From Pseudomonadota bacterium (lineage in GTDB: Bacteria; Desulfobacterota; Desulfobulbia; Desulfobulbales; Desulfocapsaceae): a stretch of DNA of 64,000 bases. Both the position numbers and the translations under genes were made by a program. Under the pieces are notes generated by a model that worked only from the letters and a program-made list of their open reading frames with translations, was not told where the DNA came from and did not search any database. Positions within the stretch are counted from its first letter, which is position 1; each line of letters opens with the position of its first letter. Of the stretch, positions 62,043 through 64,000 are shown piece by piece. The stretch is from positions 1-64,000 of the forward strand of contig JAEYNP010000145.1 of the NCBI GenBank assembly GCA_023412495.1, written 5' to 3'.

Positions 62043-64000
62043 ATGATCAAATTGACTATAGATGACAAACCGATCGAAGTCGCCGAAGGTGCTACCGTCC
62101 TGGAGGCCGCGCGGCAGCTCAAGATAGATGTTCCGACCCTCTGCCACGACCCCCGGTTGAAGCCCTATGGGGCCTGCCGCCTGTGCATCGTCGAGATCGC
62201 CGGCATGGCCAAGCCCGTCACCTCCTGCACCACGCCCGCCACCGACGGCATGGTGGTGAAGACCAACAGCGCCAGGCTCTATCGACTGCGAAAAACCACA
62301 GTGGAGCTGCTGCTCTCCGACCACCCCAACGACTGCATGACCTGTATCGGCACCGGCGACTGCAAGCTGCAGGAGCTGGCCTACGCCTACGGGATCCGGG
62401 AGAACCGGTTCAAGGGGGAGATGCGCGACCATAACCGGGTCGACGTCAACCCCTTCATCACCCGCGAGCAGAACAAGTGCGTGATGTGCGGCCTCTGCGT
62501 CCGGGTTTGCGAGGAGGTTCAGGGTGTCTCCGCTATCGGCTATGCCGAGCGCGGCTTCGAGGCGAAAGTTATCCCCCCCTTCGGCGATACCCTCGACTGC
62601 GAGTTCTGCGGCCAGTGTGTGTCGGTATGCCCCACCGGGGCCCTATCAGGCCGGGTCTGGTCCGGCAAGCCGAGGATGACTGGGGTGAGGCAGACGGAGA
62701 CCACCTGCACCTATTGCGGCTGCGGCTGCAACATCACCCTGAAGAGCCACGGCGATGAGGTTATCCGGATCGACTCCCGGGCGGACAATCACAACCGCGG
62801 CTGGCTCTGTGTCAAGGGCCGCTTCGGCTTCGAATTCATCAACAGCGCCGACCGTCTTACCACGCCGCTCATCCGCCGGCAGAAGGGTGGCGACTTCGAG
62901 CGGGCCACCTGGGACGAGGCCTACGATTTGGTGGCGAAGCGGTTCTCGGAGATCAAGGAACAGCACGGTGCGGAGGCTCTGGCCGGTCTCGCTTCCGCCC
63001 GCTGCACCAACGAGGAGAACTATATCTTCCAGAAGATGTTCCGCGCAGGTGTCGGCACTAATAATGTCGATCACTGCGCCCGCTATTGACACAGCGCGAC
63101 TGTGGCCGGTCTGGCCGCAAAATTCGGTTCGGGCGCAATGACCAATTCGGTGGCCGAGATCGCCGAGAACGAGGCGCTCCTGGTCATCGGCTCCAACACC
63201 ACCGAAAACCACCCGATCATCGCCCTGCGCATGAAGGAGGCGGTTGCAAGAGGGGCAAAACTCATCGTCGCCGACCCGCGCCGCATCCCCCTCGTGAAGT
63301 TTGCGGCCCTCTGGCTGCGGCAGCGGCCGGGGACCGACTCGGTGCTCTTGAACGCCATCATGCACGTCATCCTTGCCGAAGGCCTGGAGGACAAAGAATT
63401 CATCGCCGGGCGGACGGAGGGCTACGAGGATTTCGCGAAGTCGCTCGAAACATTCACCCCCGAGTACGCCGAGGAGATCACCGGCGTGCCGGCGGAAGAC
63501 ATACGCCGGGCGGCCGGCATCTTCGCCACGGCAAAGAACGCCGGCATCTACTACGCCATGGGCATCACCCAGCATGTCATGGGCACCAACAACGTCCACG
63601 CGGTGGGCAACCTCGCGCTCTTGACCGGCAATGTCGGCAAGCGGGCGGCGGGAGTGAATCCACTCCGCGGCCAGAACAACGTCCAGGGCGCCTGCGACAT
63701 GGGCGCCCTGCCGAACGTCTATCCCGGCTATCAGAAGGTGGACGACCCGGCGGTGAAGGCCAAGTTTGAAAAGGCCTGGGGCAGGGAATTGTCCGGCAAG
63801 GTAGGGCTGACGGCCACCGAGATGACCGGGGCCATGCTGGCTGGCCAGCTCAAGGGCCTGTACGTCTTCGGCGAGAACCCGGCGGTCTCCGACCCCAACA
63901 TGGCCCACTCGGTCAAGGCCTTCCAGAGCCTCGACTTCCTGGTCGTCCAGGACATCTTCATGACCGAGACCGCAAAACTCGCCGACGTGGTCCTGCCCGG
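62043..64000 (+). CDS. fdhA: NAD-linked formate dehydrogenase catalytic subunit, NuoG-FdhA fusion, selenocysteine; cut by window end
   Basis: At least 652 residues; the 3' end is outside. The N-terminus is a NuoG/HydA-like Fe-S arm: 2Fe-2S ([20 protein letters not shown]), a His-Cys cluster region ([20 protein letters not shown]), and two 4Fe-4S motifs ([28 protein letters not shown]). The FdhA domain begins with CTYCGCGC and has Sec349 at TGA 63087-63089 ([19 protein letters not shown]). Later motifs are [16 protein letters not shown] and [11 protein letters not shown]. With NuoF (and NuoE elsewhere) it should form a soluble formate dehydrogenase that uses NAD and perhaps ferredoxin. Confidence 0.93.
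63102..63118 (+). promoter_or_regulatory. SECIS hairpin of second fdhA (Sec349)
   Basis: GTGGCC-GGTCT-GGCCGC starts 12 nt after the TGA, with the same GGTCT loop as at 54898. One C-G/G-C pair replaces the A-T pair of the other copy, so the stem is kept. Confidence 0.8.

Noticed and set aside
43744..63089. In-frame TGA codons as pseudogene stops or as Trp codons of a changed genetic code
   Set aside because: Similarity continues in frame after each TGA, they sit at Cys/Sec columns with hairpins, and other genes here use TGA as a normal stop (for example ackA and the hybrid kinase).

Overview
The window reads as a chromosomal piece of a strictly anaerobic, acetyl-CoA-pathway deltaproteobacterium (Desulfobacterota). 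A Desulfobulbales-like sulfate reducer or disproportionator is my best guess, but nothing here fixes genus. The reasons are a complete bacterial carbonyl branch of the Wood-Ljungdahl pathway, HdrA/MvhD/FdhA electron-transfer modules, lactate/glycolate-type oxidases with CCG iron-sulfur subunits, and heavy use of selenocysteine. There are no rRNA or tRNA genes, no complete insertion sequence and no CRISPR array.

Layout. 1-3.4 kb: phage-shock operon pspABC (minus) divergent from pspF, with a sigma-54 promoter. 3.5-24.3 kb: sensory and central-metabolism genes: a periplasmic binding protein plus hybrid kinase, a frameshifted S23/four-helix-bundle gene, a 1212-residue FAD/Fe-S oxidoreductase, a diguanylate cyclase, an OFA-type MFS carrier, acetate kinase, a second PAS histidine kinase, YcaO, and a glcF-glcD pair with a GntR-type operator on its promoter. 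25.4-37.4 kb: Wood-Ljungdahl cluster acsV, acsD, acsA, acsB, acsC, acsE, an unknown ORF, cooC. 37.4-41.3 kb: a second CO dehydrogenase with its own promoter, then small unknown genes (139 aa, 57 aa, DUF3786-like, zinc ribbon). 41.5-43.2 kb: a chemotaxis receptor. 43.7-56.5 kb: a selenoprotein-rich Hdr/Mvh/Fdh cluster. 57-60 kb (minus): NuoE-like protein, 5-formyl-THF cyclo-ligase, a radical SAM protein. 60.3-64 kb: a NuoF-like subunit and a NuoG-FdhA fusion cut by the window edge.

Seven genes are broken by in-frame TGA in ordinary translation and become full-length if TGA is read as selenocysteine: an HdrD-like protein, a fused HdrA, MvhD1, a split HdrA, MvhD2 (two TGA codons) and two formate dehydrogenases. 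Each of the eight TGA codons is followed at about 12-24 nt by a short hairpin that fits a bacterial SECIS. Together these genes would couple formate, NAD(H), ferredoxin and disulfide/quinone electron pools to CO2 reduction or acetyl-CoA oxidation by the acs genes.

The intergenic DNA holds at least five repeat families: 7-nt tandem arrays that often occur as inverted pairs (one pair brackets the S23 pseudogene), CGATAGCGAT-type inverted repeats, a two-hairpin element with compensatory changes, a ~100-bp MITE-like element, and paired GTTCCCACGCTCCAGCGTGGGAAC palindromes.
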